Below are positions 39,996-48,958 of a DNA stretch of 64,000 bases, in pieces. This DNA is from Granulicatella adiacens ATCC 49175 (GTDB lineage Bacteria; Bacillota; Bacilli; Lactobacillales; Aerococcaceae). The position numbers and the translations under genes were made by a program. The DNA is taken from contig NZ_CP102283.1 of assembly GCF_025150565.1 (NCBI RefSeq), positions 1,860,001 to 1,924,000 on the forward strand. The letters are read 5' to 3'. The first letter of the stretch is position 1. Each line of letters starts with the position of its first letter. The notes below the pieces were generated by a model, which searched no databases, was not told the origin of the DNA, and saw only the letters and a list, made by a program, of their open reading frames with translations.

Positions 39996-41369
39996 TTATT
40001 CATCATCTTCAACGCTGTCATCATTCTGGGCATCTTCCGCAAGAATCTGCTCGAGTTCTTCTTCAGAAAGCTTAGTAACATGGATTTTACGAATACGATC
40101 ATTCTCGATTTCCGTCGGTTGTAACATGTACCCTTCGAATCTCACCTTCACTACCTCTTCATCATCTGGGAAGTAGCCAAGCTTCTCAATAATCGCACCC
40201 GCCATTGTGTCCACCTCATCAGACTCTAATGACGTTTGATAAATTTGATTGAAACGATCGAGGGACATTCCCGCATCAATTTCTGAGTTATTTTCATCGA
40301 TTTCTACGACTTCTTTCTCCTCAATATCGTACTCGTCTTCAATGTCTCCGACGATTTCTTCAATCAAGTCTTCTAATGTAACAATCCCTTCAACACCGCC
40401 GTATTCATCTTTCAATACCGCCAAATGTTGACGTGTTTTTCTAAATTCTACTAATAAATCATCCACGAAAATCGTCGATGGAACAAACACTGGCTCATGC
40501 GCCAAGGCACGTAAGTCAATATTATCGAATCCTTGCTCTCTGGCTGCTCGGAAAACATCTTTAACGTGAATCACACCGATAACGGTATCTTTATCTTCTT
40601 CATATAATGGAAGACGCGAGTAAGAACAATTCAAGATTGTCTCTAAATTCTCCGCTAAGTCATCATCCACATCGAGCATTAATGTATCTGTACGAGGCAC
40701 CATTACTTCACGCGCTAGTTTAGTATCTAACGAAAGTACCCCTTGCATCATCGCAAATTCGGAAATATCAATCGCTCCGTCGTTACGACTATTGGCCAGT
40801 AAAGACTTCATTTCGCTTCGAGTTAATTTTTCCTCCACCCTCGAAAATTCGATTGGTGTAATTCGTTTTAATAATCCTGTTGAGAACGTCAAAATCCATA
40901 CGAATGGTTTTGAAATCTTTTTGACAAACAAAATAATCCCTGCAGTATGTAACGCAATGGGTTCAGCCACTTGTAACGCCACTTGTTTTGGATATAATTC
41001 CCCAAACACTAAAGTGAGGTAAGATAGAACAACCGTCACAATTACTAATGCTAACGCTTCTGCTCCAGGAATGTTTCCTAATAATGGTTGGATTCGTGAA
41101 GAGAAACTTGTTGCGGCAGACGCACTCGAGAAAAACCCAGCAAATGTAATCGCTACTTGAATCGTTGCGAGAAACTCATCTGAATTCTCTAATAAGCGCA
41201 TTACTTTAATCGCTTTTTTGTCTCCTTCTTGCGCTCTTTGTGCCATTTTTCCTTGATTAATGGACACAAACGCAATCTCCGCTGCAGCAAAAAATGCATT
41301 TAATGCAGTTAATAATACAATGATTAAGATCTGGACTCCCAACGAACTCCCATCTGAATCAGCTGTCAT
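39996..41369 (-). CDS. CNNM/CorC-type membrane protein (HlyC/CorC family)
   Basis: 457 residues: a DUF21 membrane domain of about four helices (~1-190) and a CBS pair (~215-340, with 'MVPRTDTLMLDVDDDLAE' and 'EYGGVEGIVTLEDLIEEI'). A CorC_HlyC domain (~355-440) and an acidic tail follow. Such proteins affect Mg2+ or Co2+ efflux; the older name is hemolysin. Single gene. ATG at 41369 follows a GGGG-rich site. Confidence 0.9.
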   Translation of the reverse strand: MTADSDGSSLGVQILIIVLLTALNAFFAAAEIAFVSINQGKMAQRAQEGDKKAIKVMRLLENSDEFLATIQVAITFAGFFSSASAATSFSSRIQPLLGNIPGAEALALVIVTVVLSYLTLVFGELYPKQVALQVAEPIALHTAGIILFVKKISKPFVWILTFSTGLLKRITPIEFSRVEEKLTRSEMKSLLANSRNDGAIDISEFAMMQGVLSLDTKLAREVMVPRTDTLMLDVDDDLAENLETILNCSYSRLPLYEEDKDTVIGVIHVKDVFRAAREQGFDNIDLRALAHEPVFVPSTIFVDDLLVEFRKTRQHLAVLKDEYGGVEGIVTLEDLIEEIVGDIEDEYDIEEKEVVEIDENNSEIDAGMSLDRFNQIYQTSLESDEVDTMAGAIIEKLGYFPDDEEVVKVRFEGYMLQPTEIENDRIRKIHVTKLSEEELEQILAEDAQNDDSVEDDE

Positions 41370-41620
41370 AATTTTGTTAACCCCTTTTAACTATAGATTT
41401 TACCCATTATTGAAAATGGTATAGAGATATCATATCAGTTTTTGGTGAAAAATCAAGATTTAGTATTATTTTGTAATGGTTCTTTAATGTTAGAATCTTC
41501 ATTTTATCGTTTTTCTTCTCTATCCATTCTCATTTTCTCATCATTTCTTCACTTTTCTAGTTACATTTCTCTCAAAAAATGGTACTATTATTAAGAAAGA
41601 CATATATAGGAGGAATGAAT

Positions 41621-42259
41621 ATGTTATTAAAATCTCTTGTAGTTCCAAAAAAGAATCTAACGGTTGTGAAGGAATCTTGTACGTTAGAAGAAGCCATTAC
41701 GATTTTAGAAGAATCAGGATATCGTTGTGTACCTGTATTAGATGAAACAGAAACTTTCTTTAGAGGAAACATTTATAAAATGCACATTTATCGCCACAAA
41801 GCAAACGGCGGTGATATGAGCCTTCCTGTTACACATCTCATTAAGAATTCTACGAAATTTATTAGTGTAGATAGTTCTTTCTTCAAAGTATTCTTTACCA
41901 TCAAAGAATTACCTTATATTGCTGTTTTAGATAAACAACAACGCTTCTATGGAATCTTGACACACAGCAGTCTCCTTGGCATGCTTCAAGAATCTTGGAA
42001 CGTGAAAAATGGTTCTTATGTATTAACGATCATCTCTGGCGGTGAAAAAGGGGCTCTTGCAAATATCTCAAAAGTGATTAACAAATACGCTTCCATCGCA
42101 AATGTAATGACTATCGATACTGAAAAAGATAAAAGCTTACGTCGTTTGTTGATTACATTACCAGCAGGTGTTTCAAAAGACACCCTTCAACAAATCGTCG
42201 ATGGCCTCGAGAAAAAAGACTACTCAGTCGCTGAGGTGGAGGATTTGCAAAACAACTAG
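41621..42259 (+). CDS. cbpA: CBS-ACT protein, CbpA-like (c-di-AMP binding family)
   Basis: 212 residues from the ATG at 41621, with AGGAGG seven bases upstream; in-frame codons before it lack spacing. Residues ~1-125 are a CBS pair ('EAITILEESGYRCVPVLDE', 'LPYIAVLDKQQRFYGILT'). Residues ~135-212 are an ACT-like domain ('SYVLTIISGGEKGALANISK'). This domain order matches Listeria CbpA, which binds c-di-AMP. A signalling role in osmotic or cell-wall stress is inferred. The hairpin repeat cluster follows directly. Confidence 0.8.
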   Translation: MLLKSLVVPKKNLTVVKESCTLEEAITILEESGYRCVPVLDETETFFRGNIYKMHIYRHKANGGDMSLPVTHLIKNSTKFISVDSSFFKVFFTIKELPYIAVLDKQQRFYGILTHSSLLGMLQESWNVKNGSYVLTIISGGEKGALANISKVINKYASIANVMTIDTEKDKSLRRLLITLPAGVSKDTLQQIVDGLEKKDYSVAEVEDLQNN

Positions 42260-42264
42260 GATAC

Positions 42265-42505
42265 GAGACATCGCGCTCAGAAATGGAACGTTGGACCGGA
42301 ACGCCGGAAGGGACTCGGAATGAGTAGTGCGGACGTTTCGGGAAACGCACGCCATTTCTGCGATGGCAAGTTCAACTACAGGATGTGAGCAAAAGCGTTC
42401 AGAGACGATGACGGTTCTCGCTTTGCCGTAAGCGACTTGTAAAGTCGTGCGGACAAAGCGAGAAAGGCTTGAGTCTCTGCTTTTGCGAACTCAACTTCAC
42501 TAATT
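42265..42505. repeat. Hairpin repeat cluster 2 (units C and D with linker)
   Basis: Unit C is the inverted homolog of unit B at 30.1 kb: CAGAAATGG...CCATTTCTG arms around a core AAGGGACTCGGAATGAGTAG. A linker related to CTACAGGATGTGAG (the complement of the 30 kb linker) follows. Unit D has quite different arms (GCAAAAGC/GCTTTTGC, CAGAGAC/GTCTCTG, TCTCGCTTTG/CAAAGCGAGA) around the core AAGCGACTTGTAAAGTCGTGCGG. There is no gene in 42260-42561. Confidence 0.8.
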
Positions 42506-42513
42506 ACATCTAC

Positions 42514-42550
42514 AAAAAACCAGCACACCAGCTCTCAAAGCTAGTGTGCT
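42514..42550 (-). terminator. Terminator of the nine-gene PTS operon
   Basis: Twelve-base stem with one mismatch, AGCACACCAGCT / AGCTAGTGTGCT (42522-42550), T run on the minus strand. Confidence 0.85.
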
Positions 42551-42561
42551 CTTCTTTTTTA

Positions 42562-43458
42562 TTATCGAATTACTGAGCGTGCCATACGAGCTACCGTATG
42601 ACGAACCCCTCGAATTGCAACCGACATTGCGTAAATATTTTCTACAGTTGCTAAACCACCGTATCCGGCATCGCCAATATGTTGAATATCCACGCCAGCT
42701 ACCTTATTACGGATAGCGATTTGTTCGATTACTTCCTTACTAGACCCTTCTTGGCTTGTTCCAATCGCAGATAATACAAGTGCATCATTCGCATGAGCCA
42801 CTTTAACGATAGCCACTAGTTCTTCATCCGTGAATCCGGGTACAGTACCGACCGCTGGCACTAATAGAATATCCGCTCCTGCTTGAATAAATCTCTTCGC
42901 AATCTCTTCATTCATAACGGGTTCCTTTGAGCCAGCTCCATGCATCTTTCCAGCAATCACCATTCCTGTAAAATGGGATTTTGCCATCGAAATACATTTT
43001 TCGATAGCTTCATTCGTCACCCCTGTACCAGGATTTCCAGTTAAACAAATAAAATCTAAACCGAGTTTTTCAGCTCTAGATACTGTTTCAGCTGTACATT
43101 TTCTTCCGGGGGCAATTTCAATTCTGGACTCTAACATTTCGGCATGCTCGTCCACTGGTTCCAAATTAGCACCAATCGGCAAGCCACTGAGCTCTTTAAC
43201 CCGTTGCACTGGATTTTCACTTTCTTCTGCTCCGAAAATCAGTGGATCGAAACAATCAAATCCATTTAATAAGACCATATCCGCTCCAAATGCTTTTGCA
43301 ATTTCTGCGTTGGATAATTCATTCAAAAACGTCGGTCTCACACAAACCGTTTCACAGCAGACCGTTCTACCTTCTGCTGCTTCAATCGCTTTTTTCAGTG
43401 CGTTTCCTCTCATTTTTTTAAAGTCACTCGCAACACAATTCAGCATTCTTTTACCCAT
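42562..43458 (-). CDS. TIM-barrel-like protein of unknown activity (DUF7916-like)
   Basis: 298 residues, ATG behind GGAGGAG. Alternating strands and helices: 'FGADMVLLNGFDCFDP', 'GLDFICLTGNPGTGV', 'GADILLVPAVGTVPGFTDEE', 'VAGVDIQHIGDAGYGG'. Looks like a TIM barrel of the kind found at the end of Lactobacillales PTS operons. I know no reaction for it; an aldolase, lyase or sugar-phosphate step is possible. Last gene of the operon, 11 bases after cutC, with its terminator next. Confidence 0.6.
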   Translation of the reverse strand: MGKRMLNCVASDFKKMRGNALKKAIEAAEGRTVCCETVCVRPTFLNELSNAEIAKAFGADMVLLNGFDCFDPLIFGAEESENPVQRVKELSGLPIGANLEPVDEHAEMLESRIEIAPGRKCTAETVSRAEKLGLDFICLTGNPGTGVTNEAIEKCISMAKSHFTGMVIAGKMHGAGSKEPVMNEEIAKRFIQAGADILLVPAVGTVPGFTDEELVAIVKVAHANDALVLSAIGTSQEGSSKEVIEQIAIRNKVAGVDIQHIGDAGYGGLATVENIYAMSVAIRGVRHTVARMARSVIR

Positions 43459-43469
43459 TTTAACTCCTC

Positions 43470-44207
43470 CTAACGATTAATAAGTGCCATTACTGTTTTT
43501 AATAAAAGTTCATTCGTTTGTTCGTAGTCTCCACCTTCGTGATAGGCATAACTCATTCCATGATTTTTTGTCGTTGGATCAATCTTCCACATTTTAAAAC
43601 TACCGTGTATTTGATGAATTCCTGTTTCTTGGATTAAATATTGAATATTCTCTTTAGTCACACCACCCCCACAAAGGAGCTGTATTTTTTCACCATATTT
43701 TTCTTGCAATTTCTTTAGTAAAGGGATGCCTTCTTCAATTTTAGCTTGTTGTCCTCCTGTTAAAATTCGGGTACAGCCTAATTGAATTAATCCCTCAATG
43801 GCTTCATATACATCAGGAACAATATCAAAAGCTTTATGAAATACACTTTCTGCATGAAATTGCTGACATAGAGCAATCATTTGTTTTGTACGATTCCAGT
43901 CGATCGTTTTATCTTCTTTCAAAAATCCAAAAGCAAGTCCGCTAGCACCGGCTTCTAATAATAACTTTGCATCCAACATCATACTTTCAAATTCTCCCTG
44001 AGAGTAACAAAAACCTGCTCCGCGCGGGCGAATCATACAGATGATAGGGAGTGTCACTCCATTTTCAATGGCTGTTTTCAATGTTCCTAAACTTGGAGTT
44101 AATCCTCCTAGAAACAACGCACTATTTAATTCAATGCGGTGAGCTCCTTCTTTTTGGGCAATGAGGCAGTCTTCAATACTTCCCGCACATACTTCTACAA
44201 TGGTCAT
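43470..44207 (-). CDS. cutC: CutC family protein
   Basis: 245 residues from the ATG at 44207, overlapping the M20 stop (ATGA). TIM-barrel CutC pattern: 'VEVCAGSIEDCLIAQKEGAH', 'RIELNSALFLGGLTPS', 'MIRPRGAGFCYS', 'ILTGGQQAKIEEGIPLL'. The copper-homeostasis name comes from an old E. coli study and is doubtful. Its repeated place in carbohydrate operons, as here, fits a sugar-related role better. Exact reaction unknown. Confidence 0.85.
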   Translation of the reverse strand: MTIVEVCAGSIEDCLIAQKEGAHRIELNSALFLGGLTPSLGTLKTAIENGVTLPIICMIRPRGAGFCYSQGEFESMMLDAKLLLEAGASGLAFGFLKEDKTIDWNRTKQMIALCQQFHAESVFHKAFDIVPDVYEAIEGLIQLGCTRILTGGQQAKIEEGIPLLKKLQEKYGEKIQLLCGGGVTKENIQYLIQETGIHQIHGSFKMWKIDPTTKNHGMSYAYHEGGDYEQTNELLLKTVMALINR

Positions 44208-45340
44208 TTCATACCTTCTTTCATATTCGATAACGCTAAGAGTGCCAGTCCGTAAATAATCGTATCTGTTTCTAAGTCTTTGACCCCTATCCATTCATTT
44301 GGAAGATGCGCGATATCTCTTTGACCTGGGAAGCTTGGCCCATACGCAATAATATTTGGAATTATTTTTGCATACGTACCCCCTGTGGTCGTGACAGGAA
44401 TGCTATCGCTTTTAGTAACGTCAGTATATACCTGCTGAAGCGCTTGGACATACTTAGAACTTTTATCATATAGCACTGGAGCCCAATGGGAAATGACCTC
44501 TAATGTCGCCTTTTCTGGCAGTTGTGCAGTGATTTGGTTTAATAAATCCGATTTTGTACAACTGGCAGGATAACACATCGTCCATTCAACATAATGCTGA
44601 TTTTCTTCTATCCCAAAGGTTTCTCCCCTTAGTTGCATCATCCCAAAGTCTTCATCATGATAGGCAATTCCAAGCTCTTCGCCACGGTGATTTGTATGCA
44701 ATAATTTACAATTTGCAAAATCATACAAATCTGCCACCATTGATTCTGGCACAGATACTCTTACTTTTAATCTTCCACGTTCCCCGTATACAACGGGCCA
44801 TTTACAATCTGGCGTCCACCCAAACGTCGGCGGAATTTCTTTAGTGAGATAGTGCTTCACACATCCAAATCCGGTCTCTTCGTTCGTCCCAAACACGATT
44901 CGCACGGGACGGTCAAAGGTCACTCCATTTTCCTTCAACACATATAGAGCATATAAATTCGATAAAATGGGCCCTTTGTTATCTAAAGTTCCTCTTCCAA
45001 ATAATTTCCCCTCTCGAAGAGTTAAACTAAGTGGCGGAGAATTCCATCCTTCCCCAAGAGGCATGACATCCACATGACCAAAAACCCCATAATAAGCACC
45101 ATCTGCACGATTTTCTCCATATTCGGCATACCCAATTTTATCATCGATATTTTTAGTGTGAAACCCTAATTCTGTTGCAATTTTTAAAACTTCTTCTAGC
45201 GCTTGTTTAGGTCCTCTTCCAAATGGGGCATCGGGTTCCTCTTTTCCTCGAATACTAGGAATCGCCACCATTCGTCTTAAGCCATCAAAAAGCATTGGTT
45301 GTACTTCTTTTAGTCGATTAATCCACTCTTCTCGATTCAT
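44204..45340 (-). CDS. M20-family metallopeptidase (dipeptidase-like)
   Basis: 378 residues. Metal-site motifs of M20: 'YGVFGHVDVMPLGEGW' (H-x-D), 'GRGTLDNKGP' (D-N/D-K-G), 'FGTNEETGFGCVKHYL' (E-E), and a C-terminal H in 'RDIAHLPNEWI'. It hydrolyses small peptides or N-acyl amino acids with zinc. Lies between glycosylasparaginase and cutC, overlapping both by four bases. In this operon it could trim peptide left on a glycosylated asparagine. Confidence 0.88.
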   Translation of the reverse strand: MNREEWINRLKEVQPMLFDGLRRMVAIPSIRGKEEPDAPFGRGPKQALEEVLKIATELGFHTKNIDDKIGYAEYGENRADGAYYGVFGHVDVMPLGEGWNSPPLSLTLREGKLFGRGTLDNKGPILSNLYALYVLKENGVTFDRPVRIVFGTNEETGFGCVKHYLTKEIPPTFGWTPDCKWPVVYGERGRLKVRVSVPESMVADLYDFANCKLLHTNHRGEELGIAYHDEDFGMMQLRGETFGIEENQHYVEWTMCYPASCTKSDLLNQITAQLPEKATLEVISHWAPVLYDKSSKYVQALQQVYTDVTKSDSIPVTTTGGTYAKIIPNIIAYGPSFPGQRDIAHLPNEWIGVKDLETDTIIYGLALLALSNMKEGMK

Positions 45341-46299
45341 TCTTTAACCTCCAAAGGCTTCATTCTTTCTTCTAAATACGATTCCAACCATTCTTTAGAC
45401 GCTAACTCATGAGACATTGTGCCGTCTGGTTGTGGATGTACTCGGAATACCGTTGGTGCTAATGATTTGGTAGCTACAACGAATGAAAAATTATCTATAT
45501 TCGTCGCTGCACCAAAATCTCCATTTCGATTCATCGCAACCACTGAAATATCCCCTGCTTCTCCTCTCGTTCTCTTTAGCCGATCATCCAACTCTTTCAC
45601 CGCTTTTTCACACGCTTTTTGAGGAGAGAGTCCTTCTTTCATTAATCGGACGATTTCGTAAGAAATAACTCCCTTCATCAAATCCTCCCCTAGTCCAGTC
45701 GCCGTTGCACCGCCGATGGTACTATCGACATAAAGTCCTGAGCCAATGAACGCAGAATCGCCCACTCGACCAGGTTTCTTCATAAAAAGTCCGCTAGTGG
45801 ACGTTCCAGCAACCATATCTCCATGCGTATCTAACGCTACCATCCCTACAGTATCATGGCCTGCATATGGAGAAAGTTGCTCTTGCTCTAGATCCTTTAA
45901 GCGATTATGATAATGAATTTTGGCCCGGTCCGTCAACATCTCTTTTTCTTCAAAATGACGGCTTCTAGCAAATTCTTGTGCTCCCTGTCCTACGAGTACA
46001 TTATTCACTTTATAATGGCTGAGTTCTCTTGCAATCGAAATTGGATTGGCAAAGTTTTTAATCGCACATACTGCTCCAAAATCAAAACGACTTCCATCTA
46101 AATAAGCGGCATCCAGTTCCACTTCCATTTTTTCGTTTGGAAGACCACCATATCCTACAGATTTAAAATAAGGAAAATCTTCTACTTCTTTAATCGCTCC
46201 TTCAATGGCGTCCCCGGCAATTCCTTCCTGAGATAGAATAGGGGTTACTTTTTGAATTCCTTCTAGTGCCATTCTCCATGTTGCAATCATTCCCCACAT
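45337..46299 (-). CDS. N4-(beta-N-acetylglucosaminyl)-L-asparaginase (glycosylasparaginase)
   Basis: 320 residues, Ntn-hydrolase of the asparaginase-2 family. The self-cleavage site is 'AGHDTVGMVALDTHGDM', with the catalytic Thr after HD (about residue 150). Substrate-side motifs 'GTSTSGLFMKKPGRVGDS' and 'GLYVDSTIGGATATGLGED' fit glycosylasparaginase rather than plain asparaginase. It splits GlcNAc-Asn into 1-amino-GlcNAc and aspartate. No signal peptide, so the substrate must be imported, and the PTS genes upstream are the likely route. GAGGTGA precedes the ATG. Confidence 0.88.
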   Translation of the reverse strand: MWGMIATWRMALEGIQKVTPILSQEGIAGDAIEGAIKEVEDFPYFKSVGYGGLPNEKMEVELDAAYLDGSRFDFGAVCAIKNFANPISIARELSHYKVNNVLVGQGAQEFARSRHFEEKEMLTDRAKIHYHNRLKDLEQEQLSPYAGHDTVGMVALDTHGDMVAGTSTSGLFMKKPGRVGDSAFIGSGLYVDSTIGGATATGLGEDLMKGVISYEIVRLMKEGLSPQKACEKAVKELDDRLKRTRGEAGDISVVAMNRNGDFGAATNIDNFSFVVATKSLAPTVFRVHPQPDGTMSHELASKEWLESYLEERMKPLEVKE

Positions 46300-46314
46300 G
46301 ACTCTTCACCTCTT

Positions 46315-46818
46315 TTATTGAAATTGTTGCATCCGCGCTTCTTTTTCGCCGCTAATAATCGCAATGGCCCCACTTAAAGCTTCGCGCAACCCTACTGCTC
46401 CTTTTTTAGGCATTTCTAACATAATGATTTTATCTTTAAAATTCGCAATCGTTTCTTCATTTTCTTTTGAACAAATCACATAGGGTTTACAATCCGTTTG
46501 TTCTTGTACGGCTAATGCAATTTCCGCAGCCATTTGAGCATACGTATCATAATTAAAGCACGGGCCTGCAAATAGTACCTCTGCTTTCGTTTTCAAAATA
46601 AGATTATGAATCTTATGGATGACCTCTTCTTTATGCGCTTGAAAATAGTCAGGCCCACAATAAATCGTCGCTAGCGCACTTAATCCTGCTTTTGTAAATT
46701 CATCCTTGAACATTAAAAAGGAGCCGATTCCTCCCTTTTCTAATCCTAGTTCCGTATCTGCGCGTTCCTTTCCACCATATCCTGCTTGAATTTGATCAAA
46801 AAGTAATAACACTCGCAT
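46315..46818 (-). CDS. GrdB/PrdB-like reductase-component domain protein
   Basis: 167 residues from the ATG at 46818 (MRVLLLFDQIQAGYGGKE), GAGGGTGA upstream. 'IYCGPDYFQAHKEEVIHKI' and 'LFAGPCFNYDTYAQMAAEIA' resemble the glycine/sarcosine/betaine reductase component B family. It is short, and I see no in-frame TGA that would suggest selenocysteine. Glycine reductase proper is absent, so this is a family outlier whose role in the operon is unknown. It may act on the amino acid or amine released by the asparaginase. Confidence 0.65.
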   Translation of the reverse strand: MRVLLLFDQIQAGYGGKERADTELGLEKGGIGSFLMFKDEFTKAGLSALATIYCGPDYFQAHKEEVIHKIHNLILKTKAEVLFAGPCFNYDTYAQMAAEIALAVQEQTDCKPYVICSKENEETIANFKDKIIMLEMPKKGAVGLREALSGAIAIISGEKEARMQQFQ

Positions 46819-46835
46819 ACTCTCACCCTCTCTAT

Positions 46836-46876
46836 GAAAAAGAGTGGCCATGCCGTTCCCCGCATACCACCCTCTT
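46836..46876 (-). terminator. Attenuator-like hairpin between PTS IIC and the enzyme genes
   Basis: Imperfect stem (AAGAGTGG near 46840 with CCACCCTCTT near 46867-46876, plus GCATGC-like inner pairing), followed on the minus strand by TTTTTC. Probably lowers expression of the downstream enzymes relative to the transporter. Confidence 0.5.
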
Positions 46877-46909
46877 CATTATGAAATTAATGACTTTTCT
46901 TCTTAAAGA

Positions 46910-48265
46910 TTACAAATCATCAAAAGATAAGTCGTTTAAGTCAACATCATCTAGCTCATCGCCTTTTAACATACCTGCATTTTCTTCTTCGTGTAAGTAT
47001 TGTTTATCTAATGCTTTAAAGAATGGATAGTAGATTAAGCATCCGATAATAATTAATCCAATTTGGAAGAATCCCGCTACAATGCTACCGGTTGATAACC
47101 AACCTGAGAAGAAGAATGGAGTTGTCCAAGGAAGAGATGCCCCCGTCGTATAAGGAATGATTCCCCATAAGGTCGCAAGTGTTGATAATCCAATATTTAC
47201 TAAAGGTGTTAATATGAATGGAATTGCAATAATTGGGTTTAATACAACAGGCAAACCAAATGTAACCATTTCATTAATTCCAAAGATACCAGGAATGATG
47301 GCTAATCGACCTAGTTTCTTCATTCGTTCTGATTTAGCAAGGAAGACCATAAGGAATACTAGTGATAAAGTACTACCTCCACCACCAAAGTTTCCAAAGA
47401 AGTCCCCAAATGGACCTGTAAAGATATTTGGTAATGGAAGTCCTGCTTTGAACGCTTCTAAGTTTTCTGTTGTTAAAGCTAAGTGAATTGGATTAAATAC
47501 CGTATTCGTTACGGCAGGTCCATTAATACCAAAGAACCAGAACAATGTAGATAGGAACTGATAGATTGGTTCAAAGAAGATATTTCTACCAAACCCTAAT
47601 AATGGTGCTTGTAAAATCTTGTAAATGAATGTATGTGCATATTGATACTCTGTTAATGAGAATAATAAGTACACTGCAAAGAAGAAGAACATTGCAAACA
47701 TACTTGGGATCAATGCTGCAAATGATTGATAAACTGCTGGTGGTACCCCATCTGGTAATTTAATGACCCAACCGCGTTTTTGAACAAAGACGAAAATGCG
47801 AACTGAAACAATCGCTGTAATCATTGCTAAGAACATCCCTGCAGATCCTAAATGTCCTAGAGAGAATCCATTAAACACTTTGTTGGTAGTTGCATTCACA
47901 AAATCGGGATGAACTTTAGGTGTCATAATTAAGAAGCAGACTAGGGATAATGCTCCCCCTGCAATCGGATCACTTTCTAATTGCTTCGCATAAGCATACC
48001 CAATACCAACAGCACCTAGTACAGCAAGAATACTAAATGTTGAATCAATCACCGCATCCATTGATTTTTCCCAGCCTTGTCCAAAGAATTGGGCTATAAA
48101 TTCGCTGTATCCAGGAACAGGGAAATTTGCAATCACTAAGAAAATAGATGCCACAATAATTAATGGTGTTGCTACTAAGAAACCGTCACGAATAGCTACG
48201 AGCACTTTGTTCGTACTAAGTTTTTCAGCAACTCTACCCATTACTTTTTCTAACTTAGAAAACAT
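46910..48265 (-). CDS. PTS IIC component, lactose/cellobiose family
   Basis: 451 residues, about ten membrane helices. EIIC family marks: 'GFLVATPLIIVASIFLVIAN' at the start, 'KLPDGVPPAVYQSFAALIPS', 'NEMVTFGLPVVLNPI' and 'PYTTGASLPWTTPFFFSGWL'. Translocates a beta-glycoside or amino-sugar as its phosphate. With separate IIB and IIA genes it makes a cellobiose/chitobiose-type PTS. Substrate inferred from the glycosylasparaginase downstream, perhaps GlcNAc-Asn or a related glycoconjugate. Confidence 0.93.
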   Translation of the reverse strand: MFSKLEKVMGRVAEKLSTNKVLVAIRDGFLVATPLIIVASIFLVIANFPVPGYSEFIAQFFGQGWEKSMDAVIDSTFSILAVLGAVGIGYAYAKQLESDPIAGGALSLVCFLIMTPKVHPDFVNATTNKVFNGFSLGHLGSAGMFLAMITAIVSVRIFVFVQKRGWVIKLPDGVPPAVYQSFAALIPSMFAMFFFFAVYLLFSLTEYQYAHTFIYKILQAPLLGFGRNIFFEPIYQFLSTLFWFFGINGPAVTNTVFNPIHLALTTENLEAFKAGLPLPNIFTGPFGDFFGNFGGGGSTLSLVFLMVFLAKSERMKKLGRLAIIPGIFGINEMVTFGLPVVLNPIIAIPFILTPLVNIGLSTLATLWGIIPYTTGASLPWTTPFFFSGWLSTGSIVAGFFQIGLIIIGCLIYYPFFKALDKQYLHEEENAGMLKGDELDDVDLNDLSFDDL

Positions 48266-48277
48266 GTCACTGACCTC

Positions 48278-48598
48278 CTATTTTTTTGATTTCAATAATT
48301 GTATAGCTCTTTTTAAAATACGTTCTCCATCGACATTCCCGTAATCTTCCAAATTGATAACATCTACTGGAACGCCTTTTGGTTCATATTTATCCCGTAC
48401 CACATTAAATTTAAATTTCACTTGCGGCCCTAATAAAATAACATCTGGATGATATTGTTCATAAATAGCATCTAGTTTTGGATCTGGAAACGCTTTTATT
48501 TCTAACGGCAAATTATGCTTATCTGCAACTTCTTGCATTTTACTTGCCACTAAACTTGTGGACATTCCCGCATTACAAAATAAATAAATCCTTTTCAT
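48278..48598 (-). CDS. PTS IIB component, lactose/cellobiose family
   Basis: 106 residues. 'IYLFCNAGMSTSLVASKMQE' carries the phosphorylated Cys (about residue 8) in the usual C.AGMSTS loop. Cytoplasmic. It passes phosphate from IIA to the sugar held by IIC. 12 bases before the IIC gene. Confidence 0.95.
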   Translation of the reverse strand: MKRIYLFCNAGMSTSLVASKMQEVADKHNLPLEIKAFPDPKLDAIYEQYHPDVILLGPQVKFKFNVVRDKYEPKGVPVDVINLEDYGNVDGERILKRAIQLLKSKK

Positions 48599-48622
48599 CT
48601 CTATTTCCTCCTTTCTTTTCTA

Positions 48623-48940
48623 TTATTTGATAGCTTCTAAACGTTCATATAGCGCAATAATTTCTTCTGCGGTAATCTTTAGAAATTCTGCACTCATTAA
48701 TTGATCCTCTGCATGGACCAATAGCAATGATAATGTCACTGGATCTCCAGAAGTTTCCTGTTGTAAAAGACCAAAATGCGCTTCATGGCCTTCCACTTGA
48801 AAATTGGAACCTTCTTCAATACAATTTCTAGCTTTATCAAAGTTTCCTAATTTAGCCTCTTGGATAGCTTCCATAAAACTGGATTTTGCAGCCCCCAAGG
48901 CACTAATCATCTTGAAACAGACTAATTCGATACCTTCCAT
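48623..48940 (-). CDS. PTS IIA component, lactose/cellobiose family
   Basis: 105 residues, three-helix bundle of the Lac/Cel IIA type: 'CFKMISALGAAKSSFMEAI', 'AHFGLLQQE', and the phosphorylated His in 'LLLVHAEDQLMSAEFLK' (about residue 78). AAGGAGGAATAAGC precedes the ATG. Second gene of the operon after the regulator. Confidence 0.95.
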   Translation of the reverse strand: MEGIELVCFKMISALGAAKSSFMEAIQEAKLGNFDKARNCIEEGSNFQVEGHEAHFGLLQQETSGDPVTLSLLLVHAEDQLMSAEFLKITAEEIIALYERLEAIK

Positions 48941-48958
48941 GCTTATTCCTCCTTCTTT

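Noticed and set aside
42562-44207. CutC as a copper-homeostasis gene linked to copA
   Set aside because: It is over 40 kb from copA, inside a PTS operon with coupled translation, and lacks cop boxes; a sugar-related role fits better.
46315-46818. Selenoprotein reading of the GrdB-like gene
   Set aside because: No in-frame TGA within the conserved region and no selenocysteine machinery in the window.
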